DNA from: CAWJNF01 sp963844235 | GTDB lineage: Bacteria > Actinomycetota > Thermoleophilia > Gaiellales > Gaiellaceae | Length of the DNA stretch: 64,000 bases | Reading direction: 5' to 3' | Assembly (NCBI GenBank): GCA_963844235.1 | Contig: CAWJNF010000004.1 | Span: forward strand, 992,001-1,056,000 | In this document: positions 34,395-42,480 of the stretch, in pieces | Position numbering within the stretch: the first letter of the stretch is position 1 | How the letters are laid out: each line of letters starts with the position of its first letter | Position numbers and translations under genes: made by a program | Notes under the pieces: generated by a model | The model's database searches: none | What the model was told of the DNA's origin: nothing | Seen by the model: the letters and a program-made list of their open reading frames with translations, nothing else

Positions 34395-35295
34395 CTACGT
34401 TCGCCCGATCAGCTGCGGCTTGCGCGCGAACCACAGGAGCGCGACGATCGCGAGCACGAACGGCGTCATCGTGCGGTAGTCCGCAAGAGACGAGAAGGCG
34501 TTCAGGAACGAGTACACGACCCCGATGACCATGCCGGCCGCGAGCGTCACCCACAGCGAGCGCAGCTGGCCGATGAGCGCCGCCGCCAGCGCTGGAATCA
34601 CGAGGAAGGTCAGCCCGGCGATGTCGAGGCCCGACGAGGTTGGAGAGCAGCAGCCCGGACGCGCCGCACACGAGCCCGGAGCCGAACCACGCGGCCCCCT
34701 CCACGCGCCGCACGGGAACGCCGAGCATGGCCGTGACCTCACGGTCGTTTGCGAGCGACCGCATCGCCGTGCCGAGTTTCGTGACACGAAGGAAGAACGC
34801 CGTGCCCGCGGTCACCAGGATCGGGAAGGCGACGCCGATGATCTGCGTCCAGCTGACGCGTACGTCGCCGAGCGCGTAGTTCCAGCGAGACGTCGGCAGA
34901 GTGATCGAGTGCGCGTCGCGGCCCCAGACCCACTGCATCAACCCGAGCAGGATCAGGAGGAGCCCGAGCGTGGCCACCGCCTTGACGAGCGGGTCCCGCC
35001 CTGCGAACGGCGGGCCGAAGATGACGCCGTAGACGAGCGTCGCGACGCCGCCGAATAACACGCACACGAGGTACGCTGAGGCCTCGGGTATCCCGGTGCG
35101 GTCGAGCAGCGACCACGTGATCAGAGCGCCCATCGCTCCGATCGCTCCGTAGGCGAGGTTGAGGACCCCGGTCGCCCGATACAGCACGACCAGGCCCACG
35201 CCGGACATCGCGAACACGCCCCCGAGCGCCAGGCCGAGCACGAGGTACGGCTTGTAGATCAGGCCGAGGAGGAGGGTCGGCTCGAGGTCAGGCAT
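34395..35295 (-). pseudogene. livH: Branched-chain amino acid-type ABC transporter permease (LivH-like), frameshifted as read
   Basis: The N-terminal two-thirds (LALGGVFAMSGVGLVVLYRATG to SGLLLSNLVG) and the C-terminal third (LDIAGLTFLVIPALAAALIG to LIGRT) are in different frames. Removing one base from the CCC run at 34630-34632 gives a continuous 299-residue permease of normal size. It is the first permease gene after the lipoprotein gene, separated by a hairpin. Confidence 0.85.
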
Positions 35296-35350
35296 CGGTA
35301 GCTGCTGGCACCCAGGTCTCGCTTCGTCCGGAAGCTGGCGGACGTGCGAC

Positions 35351-35380
35351 CTGTGGCACCGCCCGGAGGCGGTGCCACAG
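35351..35380 (-). terminator. 13-bp stem-loop between the binding-protein gene and livH
   Basis: CTGTGGCACCGCC and its perfect complement flank a CGGA loop in the 137-bp gap after the binding-protein stop. There is no T-tract. Such hairpins commonly stabilise the abundant binding-protein mRNA and lower expression of the downstream permease genes. Confidence 0.6.
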
Positions 35381-35432
35381 TGTCACGCTCCGCTCGATCA
35401 CTCGAGATGATCGTCGATTTCGGTGCGAAGGG

Positions 35433-36887
35433 CTAGCCCGTGTTCAGACCCAGCTCGGCCTCGGCGGCCCGGATCGCGTCGAGCGGGTTGCCCGGCAGGG
35501 CCGCGATGTCGAAGCACTCCTCGACCTGCACCATGTTGCCGTCCTGAGGGGCGACCGTGAGGTCGGTGTTGTTGGACACGTTCGAGCCGACCGTCGAGTC
35601 GTAGTACCACGGCTTGCACCAGATGTCGCTCACGAAGTTCGTGATCGACCTGAAGGCCTCGTTGACGCTCTCCGTGGTGATATCACCCTCGATCGAGAGC
35701 AGGGCGTCCGTCGCAACCCTTCCGGCCAGGTAGCCCATCTGGGAGAAGCTCGAGCTCGGGATGTCGGGCGCGTACTGCTCCCTGACCTCGTTCATGTGGT
35801 TCTGGTCCGGCTGACCGGAGTCGAGCACGTTGAACTCGGCGTTGATGAGGAACTTGCCGTTCCACGCCTCGCTGAGCTCCGCCGCGACCGACGGGTCGTT
35901 CGGAGGCGTCGAGCTGGCCCAGATCACCGAGTCGACGAGGCCCTGCTGCTCGATCGCCTGCAGGAGCGGCAGCACCGTCGGGCCCGTGAAGTCGAGCACG
36001 ACGCCGCCGCCCTCGCCGGCCTCGCCGACAAGCCGCTGGGCGAGCCCGGCCGGGTCGGCGATGGGCACGTCCTCGAGGATGCTGATGCCCTCCATGCCGT
36101 TCTGCTCGGCGAACTCGACGACGCCACTGTTGATGACGTCGAAGCCGGGCTGGTTCGGGGAGACGACGACCATCTTGCCCGTCGCCCCCGCGTTCAGCGC
36201 CGCCTGCGCGCCGCCGAGGCTCGAGTAGTACGGGCCCATGTTCACCGCGGAGAAGTTCGGCTGCGTGAAGCAGGCCTGGTCGACGCCGGCGATGATCGGG
36301 TAGAAGCCCTGCTCCGCGTAGTACTGCCCGTTGACGCTGCAGTCGATGATGCTCGTGTTGCCGACGAGGCCGACCACGCCGTCCTGCTCGATCAGCTTCG
36401 TGGCGAGCGAGGCGATCTGCTGCGGGTCGATCTGCTCCTCTTCCATGATGAACTCGATCGGGCGGCCGTTGATGCCGCCGTTGTCGTTCACGCACTCGAA
36501 GTACGCGCCCGCCATGCCGCCGATCCACGTGAAGTCGATGCCGGGGACGTTCGTGACGATGGCGCCGATCTTGATCGGCTCGCCCGACGCCGCTTCGCCC
36601 GTTCCGAGACCACACGCACCGGAGGCCTGGATGTTGCTGCCACCACCGGTTGCGGGCTCTTCTGCCGGTGCCTCTCCAGTCTCGGCCGGCTCTCCAGTCT
36701 CGGCCGGCGGCTCGGCGGGCTCCGCGGGCGGCTCGGCTGGCTCTGCCGGCGCCGGCTCGGCCGGCGGCGCAGCCTCCTCGTCGTCGCCGCCGCAAGCGGC
36801 GGCCACAACCGCGAGGCCGGCGACGAGCGCAACGAGCGCCAGAAGCGACCTCCACTTCAACGTCTCGGAGCCGACCTTGAGTCTCAT
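35433..36887 (-). CDS. ABC transporter substrate-binding lipoprotein (LivK-type)
   Basis: The 484-residue protein begins with a signal peptide and lipobox (LAVVAAAC). An unusual linker of about 45 residues made almost only of Pro, Ala, Glu and Gly/Thr follows, then a type 1 periplasmic-binding fold (IKIGAIVTNVPG onward). It would be anchored to the outer face of the membrane and feed LivHMGF. ATG 36887 is preceded by GGAGGAGGG. Its promoter carries the palindrome shared with the IclR-associated promoters at 39.7-39.8 kb, which suggests an aromatic ligand. Confidence 0.88.
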   Translation of the reverse strand: MRLKVGSETLKWRSLLALVALVAGLAVVAAACGGDDEEAAPPAEPAPAEPAEPPAEPAEPPAETGEPAETGEAPAEEPATGGGSNIQASGACGLGTGEAASGEPIKIGAIVTNVPGIDFTWIGGMAGAYFECVNDNGGINGRPIEFIMEEEQIDPQQIASLATKLIEQDGVVGLVGNTSIIDCSVNGQYYAEQGFYPIIAGVDQACFTQPNFSAVNMGPYYSSLGGAQAALNAGATGKMVVVSPNQPGFDVINSGVVEFAEQNGMEGISILEDVPIADPAGLAQRLVGEAGEGGGVVLDFTGPTVLPLLQAIEQQGLVDSVIWASSTPPNDPSVAAELSEAWNGKFLINAEFNVLDSGQPDQNHMNEVREQYAPDIPSSSFSQMGYLAGRVATDALLSIEGDITTESVNEAFRSITNFVSDIWCKPWYYDSTVGSNVSNNTDLTVAPQDGNMVQVEECFDIAALPGNPLDAIRAAEAELGLNTG

Positions 36888-36927
36888 GGATGGTTCCCTC
36901 CTCCTCCGTCGGGCACGTTCACCGATT

Positions 36928-36990
36928 TGTCCGCTGTGCGAACGGCAGTGCGGCCAGCGCACGGTACTCCGAACCGGCGGGTGCTGTCAA
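36928..36990 (-). promoter_or_regulatory. Promoter of the liv operon with IclR-type palindrome
   Basis: On the minus strand TTGACA (36990-36985), 18 bp and TACCGT (36966-36961) are followed after exactly 16 bp by an imperfect palindrome at 36944-36928 (plus strand: TGTCCGC-TGT-GCGAACG). The same geometry occurs at 39690-39752 and 39793-39855. The site would overlap the transcription start region and suits a repressor. Confidence 0.72.
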
Positions 36991-37080
36991 GCACCCATGG
37001 CTCTGGCACTTTCGACGACGAATCGCGGAAGAGTGTTAGGTGATCAGACGCCGCGAGCGGTCACATGGCCGAGCCGAACG

Positions 37081-37100
37081 ATACGAGATCGTATACGTTC
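37081..37100. promoter_or_regulatory. GTATAC-type dyad upstream of the liv operon
   Basis: ATACG-AGAT-CGTAT and the overlapping palindrome CGTATACG lie between the alcohol dehydrogenase and the liv promoter. On the minus strand GAACGTATACGATC nearly repeats the candidate GntR site at 10638. It is a possible second GntR target. Confidence 0.35.
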
Positions 37101-37122
37101 CCGTGGCCCGGCCCGGTCTGCA

Positions 37123-38142
37123 TCAGGCGTCCATTCGAATCACGGCCTTCATGACCTCGCCGGGGTGCTCCAGCGCATACGTAAGCCCGTCCGGAGTCTG
37201 CTCGAAGGGGAACTCGTGCGTGACGAGCCCCGCTGCGAGCTCCCGGTTGCGATCGACCAGGGCCACCGCCGCCGCGAACTCCTCGGCCGAGCAACAGCTC
37301 ACGCCGAGCAGGTCGAGCTCGCGGAAGACAAGCGATCCGACCGCCACCTCGACGACCTCCTCCGAGATGCCGACGACCACGACACGGCCCGCCGTGGCGA
37401 CCGCGTGCACCGCGGCCTGGATCAGCTTCGCGGACCCGGTCGCGTCCACGATCACGGGTGGCCCCTCGCCACCGGACCAGTCGCGGACCTCCCCGACGAG
37501 ATCGGCGCCGTCGCCGACCTCGAGGACGTCGGCGCCGAGCAGTCCGCCGTGCTCGAGACGGCTCGCGATCCGGTCGACGAGGAGCACGGAGGCGCCGCGG
37601 TCGCGCGCCGCGAGCGTCACGCCCTGCCCGATCGGCCCTGCGCCGAGCACGACGACGCGCTCGCCCTCGTCGATCCGCGCGCGGCCCGCAGCACGTACTC
37701 CGATCGAGATGGGCTCGACGAGCGCCGCGACTGCCGGCTCCTGATCGCCGACCGGGAAGAGTTGCGCGGCAGGGAGCAGAAGCCGCTCCTGGAGCGCGCC
37801 GTCGAGGTGGACGCCGAGGATTCGGATCCGCGAGCAGGCGTTGCCGCGACCGACCGAGCACGGGTAGCACTCCCCGCACGCCAGCACGGGCCAGAGCGCG
37901 ACGCGGTCGCCCGGCCGCACGCCCTCGACGCCCAGTCCGACCTCGTCGACGACAGCGCAGACCTCGTGACCCTGGATGCGCGGGAACAGCGGCCCCAGCT
38001 CGCCGAGAAAGAGGTGGAAGTCCGACCCGCAGATACCGACCGCCTCCGGACGCACGATCGCTTCAGCCGGCCCGGGCCGGCGCGGCTCCGGTACGTCCGC
38101 GATCGCCATCGTCCGCTCGGCGCTCGTGACGGCCGCACGCAC
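37123..38142 (-). CDS. Zinc-dependent alcohol dehydrogenase (sorbitol/threonine dehydrogenase-like)
   Basis: The 339-residue medium-chain enzyme has the catalytic zinc Cys in GICGSD, GHE, the structural zinc cluster CGECYPCSVGRGNAC and the NAD motif GAGPIG. GTG 38142 follows the VOC stop by 2 bp; the frame is open far upstream but only this start fits the family. The substrate is unknown. It forms an operon with the two VOC genes upstream. Confidence 0.84.
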   Translation of the reverse strand: MRAAVTSAERTMAIADVPEPRRPGPAEAIVRPEAVGICGSDFHLFLGELGPLFPRIQGHEVCAVVDEVGLGVEGVRPGDRVALWPVLACGECYPCSVGRGNACSRIRILGVHLDGALQERLLLPAAQLFPVGDQEPAVAALVEPISIGVRAAGRARIDEGERVVVLGAGPIGQGVTLAARDRGASVLLVDRIASRLEHGGLLGADVLEVGDGADLVGEVRDWSGGEGPPVIVDATGSAKLIQAAVHAVATAGRVVVVGISEEVVEVAVGSLVFRELDLLGVSCCSAEEFAAAVALVDRNRELAAGLVTHEFPFEQTPDGLTYALEHPGEVMKAVIRMDA

Positions 38143-38144
38143 GC

Positions 38145-38642
38145 TCAGCTCTCCGCGTCGGGCGGGTAGACGGCATCGGGCTCCTGCACTAGCCCCGGAG
38201 GCCAGTCGAAGATCTCGCTGACGAAGCCCAGCTCCCGCTCGGTGTCGTGGTAGGAGAACGTCACGCCGTTGTAGACGCCGCCGGTGATGGACGGGTGTCC
38301 CTTCGCCTCGAGCATGCCGCTCGCCGCCGCGTAGCCGGGTGCCGCAAGGCCGATGTGATGCACGCCCTCGCCTCTGGCACCCAGGAACTCGGCGTAGATG
38401 CTCTCGTCGTCGAGCGGCTCGATCAGCTCGATGAAGACGCCGCCGAGCCGCGCCAGCGCCAGGCGAATGGCGAACTCGGCGGGCTGTCCGTCGCGGGTCA
38501 TGTGCTGCACCGTGCCGGGGTCGAACTCGTAGACCTGCCACGGCCCGATGCCGTAGTCGTCCCAGTACCTGCGCATGGCGGCGTCCAGGTCCCGCACGAC
38601 CACCGCCACCTGGAGCACGTCGGTGAAGACCGGCTCGGTCAC
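38145..38642 (-). CDS. VOC (glyoxalase/methylmalonyl-CoA epimerase-like) protein
   Basis: The 165-residue single-chain protein shows two VOC half-modules, with the metal-binding pattern LQVAVVVRDLDAA near the start and VHHIGLAAPG mid-chain. It resembles methylmalonyl-CoA epimerases and other small VOC lyases. Position between a ring-cleaving VOC enzyme and an alcohol dehydrogenase suggests an isomerase or lyase step. The exact reaction cannot be told. Confidence 0.78.
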   Translation of the reverse strand: MTEPVFTDVLQVAVVVRDLDAAMRRYWDDYGIGPWQVYEFDPGTVQHMTRDGQPAEFAIRLALARLGGVFIELIEPLDDESIYAEFLGARGEGVHHIGLAAPGYAAASGMLEAKGHPSITGGVYNGVTFSYHDTERELGFVSEIFDWPPGLVQEPDAVYPPDAES

Positions 38643-38702
38643 GATCGACCTCCGTCAGCTGTCGAGAATGGTGCACCCGCCGCGCGGGCGCACACCACGC
38701 CA

Positions 38703-39671
38703 CTATCGCGCGACCGCTCCCGTGTCGATCGGCTCGAGCATCGCGATGATCTCGTCCCTCTGGTCGGCGAACTGCGGTGGGACCTGGAACTCGGCGCCCA
38801 GGCTCTCGAAGTCCTCGTCGAGCAGGAAGCCCTCCGGGACCGACCAGGCGTACTCGAAGAGGGCGCCGCTCGGGCTCCGGTTGTACACGGACTTGAAGTA
38901 GCCGCGGTCCTTCATCTCGGAGCAATCCGTATAGCCGAGCCCCTCGAGCCAGTCCTTCGCCTGCTGCTGGCGCTCCGAGTCGACGACGTCCCAGGCCACG
39001 TGGTGAACCGTGCCCTCGCCGAACTTCCAGGTGCCGACCGGCACGTCGGGCTCGTGCACGACGTCGATCCGGCGCCCGTGACCGGTCTCGTCGCCGACCT
39101 CGTACTCCTGGGCCGAGCCCTCGCTCGAGATCAGCTTCCCGTCCAGGCCGCGCACGATGTACTCCCCAATCTCTTCCGGGTCGTGGACCGAGATCGTGAT
39201 GCCGTGTCCGCCCCGGATCGCATGCTCCGCCGAGACCCCGTTGCCGTCCCACGGCTCCCGCGGGTCCGGCCCGGTCTCACCGACGAACGCGTACTCGATG
39301 CCGCACGGGTGCGCGAAGTGCAGCCGCTCGGTCCCGAAACGCTGCACCGTTTCGTGGGTGATGTCGTTGGCCGAGAGCCGGTCGGCCCAGAAGCCGATCG
39401 AGTCGGCAGGCACGGACAGGTTGAGCAGCTTGATCTGATTCGCCCCCCGGCGGCCCATCACGCCGGCCTGGCGAAACGGGAAGGTCGTCAGGATCGTGCT
39501 GGCGTCGCCGCGGCGGTTTGCGTAGTAGAGGTGGTAGATCGGCACTTTGCCGTCGTACAGCGCCGTCTTCTTGACGTTGTAGAGCCCCAGCACGCCGGTA
39601 TGGAAGTCGTAATCCTCCTGGGCCGGTCCCACCGACATCGTCAGGTGGTGCAAGCCTCGAATGAGAGCCAT
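38703..39671 (-). CDS. VOC family ring-cleaving dioxygenase-like protein
   Basis: The 322-residue two-domain VOC protein (LIRGLHHLTMSVGPAQEDYDF and HGITISVHDPEEI, then GTVHHVAWDV and ALFEYAWS) resembles the MhqO/YfiE group. These are described as hydroquinone- or catechol-type dioxygenases linked to quinone detoxification. The His and Glu of the metal site are present in each expected strand. ATG 39671 follows GGAAGGAGG. Transcription should start from the IclR-linked promoter at 39690-39752. Confidence 0.8.
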   Translation of the reverse strand: MALIRGLHHLTMSVGPAQEDYDFHTGVLGLYNVKKTALYDGKVPIYHLYYANRRGDASTILTTFPFRQAGVMGRRGANQIKLLNLSVPADSIGFWADRLSANDITHETVQRFGTERLHFAHPCGIEYAFVGETGPDPREPWDGNGVSAEHAIRGGHGITISVHDPEEIGEYIVRGLDGKLISSEGSAQEYEVGDETGHGRRIDVVHEPDVPVGTWKFGEGTVHHVAWDVVDSERQQQAKDWLEGLGYTDCSEMKDRGYFKSVYNRSPSGALFEYAWSVPEGFLLDEDFESLGAEFQVPPQFADQRDEIIAMLEPIDTGAVAR

Positions 39672-39689
39672 CCGCTGGCCTCCTTCCGT

Positions 39690-39752
39690 TGTTCGCGTTG
39701 CGAACATCAGTACGACACGCGCACGGTACTGCGCCTTCTCCGCGACTGTCAA
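39690..39752 (-). promoter_or_regulatory. Promoter of the VOC/ADH operon with perfect IclR-type palindrome
   Basis: TTGACA (39752-39747), 18 bp and TACCGT (39728-39723) are followed after 16 bp by the perfect palindrome TGTTCGC-N3-GCGAACA (39706-39690). The -10 box is extended as TACCGTGCGC, as in the other two modules. It drives the gene starting at 39671. Confidence 0.78.
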
Positions 39753-39792
39753 GCCAGTAGCCACCGCACTCGGGGCCCGGCCCTGCCTCGAC

Positions 39793-39855
39793 TTGACAGC
39801 CGCGCCCGCGCGCTTGTACCGTGCGCTAGCCGTACTCTTGTTCGGATAGCGCACT
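39793..39855 (+). promoter_or_regulatory. Divergent third promoter of the same design, without an obvious gene
   Basis: TTGACA (39793-39798), 18 bp, TACCGT (39817-39822) and, after 16 bp, TGTTCGG-ATA-GCGCACT (39839-39855) repeat the architecture of the two minus-strand promoters. The next 130 bp carry no convincing gene, and beyond that lies iclR on the opposite strand. It may give a small or antisense RNA, or be left over from a rearrangement. Confidence 0.65.
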
Positions 39856-39985
39856 CAAGTGCCTCTGTCTGTCATCGTCCCGAGCGTTGCTCGCTGCAAC
39901 CTTTGTGTTGGCTAACACAAGCACGCAGGCGGGCCTCTGCCGCGGCGTTGGACCCTGTCTCCCCGCCGGAAAGAGGCGCGTGATC
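39856..39985. other. Noncoding stretch downstream of the orphan promoter
   Basis: The 314-bp gap between the VOC gene (39671) and iclR (39986) holds the two divergent promoters and then this stretch. It contains only an 18-codon GTG frame (39859-39915, no ribosome site) and the near-perfect palindrome TTGTGTTGGCTAACACAA (39903-39920), which could be a weak transcript end for iclR. Confidence 0.4.
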
Positions 39986-40783
39986 CTACGCGCGCGAAGC
40001 CGTAGGCGACACCTGTGCGAGGCTCGCGGAGATCTGTTCCGCGGTGCGCAGGAGCGCCGGCAGGAAGCGCTTTCTGAGCTCTTCCGTGGAGACTCTCGGG
40101 GCCGCAGCCGAGGCGTTCAGCGCCGCGATCGTCCGTCCGTTCGCTCCTCTGATCGGGGCGGCGACGGAGCGCAGACCGATCTCGAGCTCCTGATCGACGA
40201 GCGCCCAACCCTGCTCGCGGACCTCGGCGACGGCGGCCAGCAGGGCGTTCGGAGCGACGATCGTGTGCGGGGTGAACTGCTCGAGCTCGTACTCCGACAG
40301 GTAGGCGTCCAGCTCGGCCTCCAGCAGGTCGGCGAGGAGGACGCGGCCCATCGAGGTCGCATGAGCCGGGAGCCGGGTCCCGACACCGAGCGCGATGGTC
40401 ATGATGCGCCGCGTCGGCACGCGGGCCACGTAGACGATGTCGGGGAGATCGAGCGTCGCGGCGGAACAGGACTCGTGCGTCTCCTGGACGAGATCCTCCA
40501 TCAGAGGCTGCGCGATCTCCCAGAGGTTCAGCGAGGAGAGGTACGCCCAGCCGAGCGTGAGCACGCGCGGGGTCAGCGAGAAACGCCTGCCGTCCGAGCG
40601 CACGTGGCCGAGCTTCTCCAGCGTGAGGAGGATCCGCCGCGCCGTCGCGCGTGTCATGCCGGTCAGGCGAGCGACCTCGCTGAGCGTGAGCGACGGATGC
40701 TCGTGGGAGAAGACCTGGATCACGGCGATCCCGCGCTCGAGCGACTGGAGATGCTGCTTGGTCCCGGCCGTCGCCTCCGCCAT
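39986..40783 (-). CDS. IclR family regulator (PcaR/PobR-type)
   Basis: The 265-residue protein has the N-terminal helix-turn-helix (about residues 15-75: LTLSEVARLTGMTRATARRIL) and the IclR effector domain with the ATSMGRVLLA stretch typical of the PcaR/PcaU/PobR group. These proteins control protocatechuate and 3-oxoadipate genes. It is divergent from the CoA-transferase genes with 56 bp between starts, where two palindrome-like sites lie. A regulon including the promoters at 36.9, 39.7 and 39.8 kb is proposed. Confidence 0.88.
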   Translation of the reverse strand: MAEATAGTKQHLQSLERGIAVIQVFSHEHPSLTLSEVARLTGMTRATARRILLTLEKLGHVRSDGRRFSLTPRVLTLGWAYLSSLNLWEIAQPLMEDLVQETHESCSAATLDLPDIVYVARVPTRRIMTIALGVGTRLPAHATSMGRVLLADLLEAELDAYLSEYELEQFTPHTIVAPNALLAAVAEVREQGWALVDQELEIGLRSVAAPIRGANGRTIAALNASAAAPRVSTEELRKRFLPALLRTAEQISASLAQVSPTASRA

Positions 40784-40804
40784 GCGCGCCTACTGTACAC
40801 GCTT

Positions 40805-40840
40805 CGTGCCCATAGCGAACACGTGTGTGCCTGGCGAACA
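40805..40840. promoter_or_regulatory. Two tandem IclR-type half-palindromes in the iclR-catI gap
   Basis: The right half GCGAACA occurs twice, at 40815-40821 and 40834-40840, each with a degenerate left half 3 bp away (CGTGCCC and TGTGTGC). The second site overlaps the proposed catI start codon. These match the palindromes at the three 36.9-39.9 kb promoters and suggest control of both catIJ and iclR. Confidence 0.5.
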
Positions 40841-41691
40841 TGAGGGCTGGAAAACGGCTCCCTGCAGCACTCATGCCACTTGCGGAGGCGGTCGCGATGC
40901 ACGTCCGGGACGGCGATTCCGTCGCGCTCGAGGGGTTCACCCACCTCATACCGTTCGCGGCCGGGCACGAGATCGTCCGGCAGGGCCGTCAGGAGCTCAC
41001 GCTCATGCGCATGACGCCCGACCTCGTCTACGACCAGATGATCGGGGTGGGTGCGGCGACGCGGCTGGTCTTCTCGTATGGAGGCAATCCAGGGGTGGGG
41101 TCGCTGCACCGTTTTCGCGATGCCGTGGAGAATGGCTGGCCGCGTCCGCTCGAGGTGCTGGAGCACTCGCACGCGGGGATGGCGAACGCGTACGTGGCCG
41201 GTGCGGCCAGGCTCCCGTTCGCGGTGCTGCGCGGGTACGCGGGGACCGATCTGGCGACGCGCAACCCGGCGGTCGCCTTTGTCGACTGCCCGTTCAGCGG
41301 GCAGCGTCTGACGGCTGTGCAGGCGCTCAACCCCGACGTGGCAGTGATCCACGCGCAGCAGGCCGACCGGCAGGGGAACGTCATGCTGTGGGGTCTGAGC
41401 GGTGTGCAGAAGGAGACTGTGCTCGCCGCGAGCCGCGCGATCGTGACCGTCGAGGAGGTCGTCCCGGAGCTGACCGCGAGGCCGCACTCGGTGATCCTCC
41501 CGGCCTGGACGATCGCCGCGGTCGCCGTCGTCCCCGGAGGCGCGTGGCCGTCGTACGCGGCCGGATATTCGGTGCGCGACAACGACTTCTACGCGGCCTG
41601 GGACGCGATCTCTCGCGACCGGGATCGCTTCACCGCCTGGATGCAGGAGCACGTGCTGAATAAGCCCGTCGAGACGGCGGCGGCAACGTGA
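40840..41691 (+). CDS. catI: 3-Oxoadipate CoA-transferase subunit A (GctA/CatI type)
   Basis: The 283-residue protein has the length of the CatI/glutaconate CoA-transferase A group, not the shorter PcaI. Typical features are the start DGDSVALEGFTHLIPFAAGHE and the SYGGNPGVGS loop. It transfers CoA from succinyl-CoA to 3-oxoadipate together with the B subunit. ATG 40840 is preferred; GTG 40825 and ATG 40873 are possible. The adjacent PcaR-type regulator and maleylacetate reductase support 3-oxoadipate as substrate. Confidence 0.83.
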   Translation: MRAGKRLPAALMPLAEAVAMHVRDGDSVALEGFTHLIPFAAGHEIVRQGRQELTLMRMTPDLVYDQMIGVGAATRLVFSYGGNPGVGSLHRFRDAVENGWPRPLEVLEHSHAGMANAYVAGAARLPFAVLRGYAGTDLATRNPAVAFVDCPFSGQRLTAVQALNPDVAVIHAQQADRQGNVMLWGLSGVQKETVLAASRAIVTVEEVVPELTARPHSVILPAWTIAAVAVVPGGAWPSYAAGYSVRDNDFYAAWDAISRDRDRFTAWMQEHVLNKPVETAAAT

Positions 41692-42467
41692 GCGCGGCGG
41701 CCGCCACCGCCGAGGAGGTCATGACCGTGAACGCCTCGCGTGAGCTGCGCGACGGCCAGGTCTGCCTCGTCGGCGTCGGCCCTCCGAACGCGGCGGCGAA
41801 CCTCGCGCGACGACTGCATGCCCCCGCCTGCGTGCTCGTCTACGAATCGGGTGCAATCGGGGCGAAGCCGCTGCGGTTGCCGCTCTCCATCGGCGACGAC
41901 GACCTCGCGGCGACGGCGGACGAGCTGGTCTCTGTCCCGGAGATGTTCAACTACTGGGTCGGGGGCGGCCGCATCGACGTCGGCTTCCTCGGTGCGGCCC
42001 AGATCGACCGCTACGGCAATATCAACACCACGGTCATCGGACCGTACGAGCAGCCGCGCGTCCGGCTTCCGGGCGCCGGCGGCGCCCCGGAGATCGCGGC
42101 CGGCGCTCGCGAGGTGATCGTCATGCTGCGCCACTCGCCGCGCGCGCTGGTCGAACGGCTCGACTTCGTCACATCCGTAGGTCGAGGGGCCGACGGGCAG
42201 TCCCGTGCCAAGCTCGGCCTTCCCGGTGCGGGGCGCACCACCGTCATCACCGATCTCGCGACGCTGCGCCCTCGGGACGACGGCAGCGAGCTCGAGGTCG
42301 CGGCCGTGAACGACGGTGTCAGCGTCGATGACGTTCGCGAGGCGACGGGCTGGGAGCTCCTCGTGCGCGAGCCCGTGACCGCCACCGAGCCGCCGACGGA
42401 TCTGGAGCTCGAGACGCTCCGGAGCCTCCGCGACGGTCAGCTGCCGTCGGATCGTGGGGTAGGCTGA
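41688..42467 (+). CDS. catJ: 3-Oxoadipate CoA-transferase subunit B (GctB/CatJ type)
   Basis: The 259-residue protein contains the active-site Glu in YESGAIG, which forms the glutamyl-CoA intermediate in this family. GTG 41688 overlaps the catI stop by 4 bp; ATG 41721 is an alternative but would cut the family N-terminus. It forms the heteromeric transferase with CatI, producing 3-oxoadipyl-CoA for thiolysis. Confidence 0.83.
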   Translation: MSAAAATAEEVMTVNASRELRDGQVCLVGVGPPNAAANLARRLHAPACVLVYESGAIGAKPLRLPLSIGDDDLAATADELVSVPEMFNYWVGGGRIDVGFLGAAQIDRYGNINTTVIGPYEQPRVRLPGAGGAPEIAAGAREVIVMLRHSPRALVERLDFVTSVGRGADGQSRAKLGLPGAGRTTVITDLATLRPRDDGSELEVAAVNDGVSVDDVREATGWELLVREPVTATEPPTDLELETLRSLRDGQLPSDRGVG

Positions 42468-42480
42468 GCTGGGAGCGCTG

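Noticed and set aside
33307..35295. Apparent fused LivH-LivM permease of 662 residues.
   Set aside because: The middle of that frame is nonsense; the true LivH C-terminus is in another frame and a normal LivM start and LivH stop exist at 34389 and 34395.
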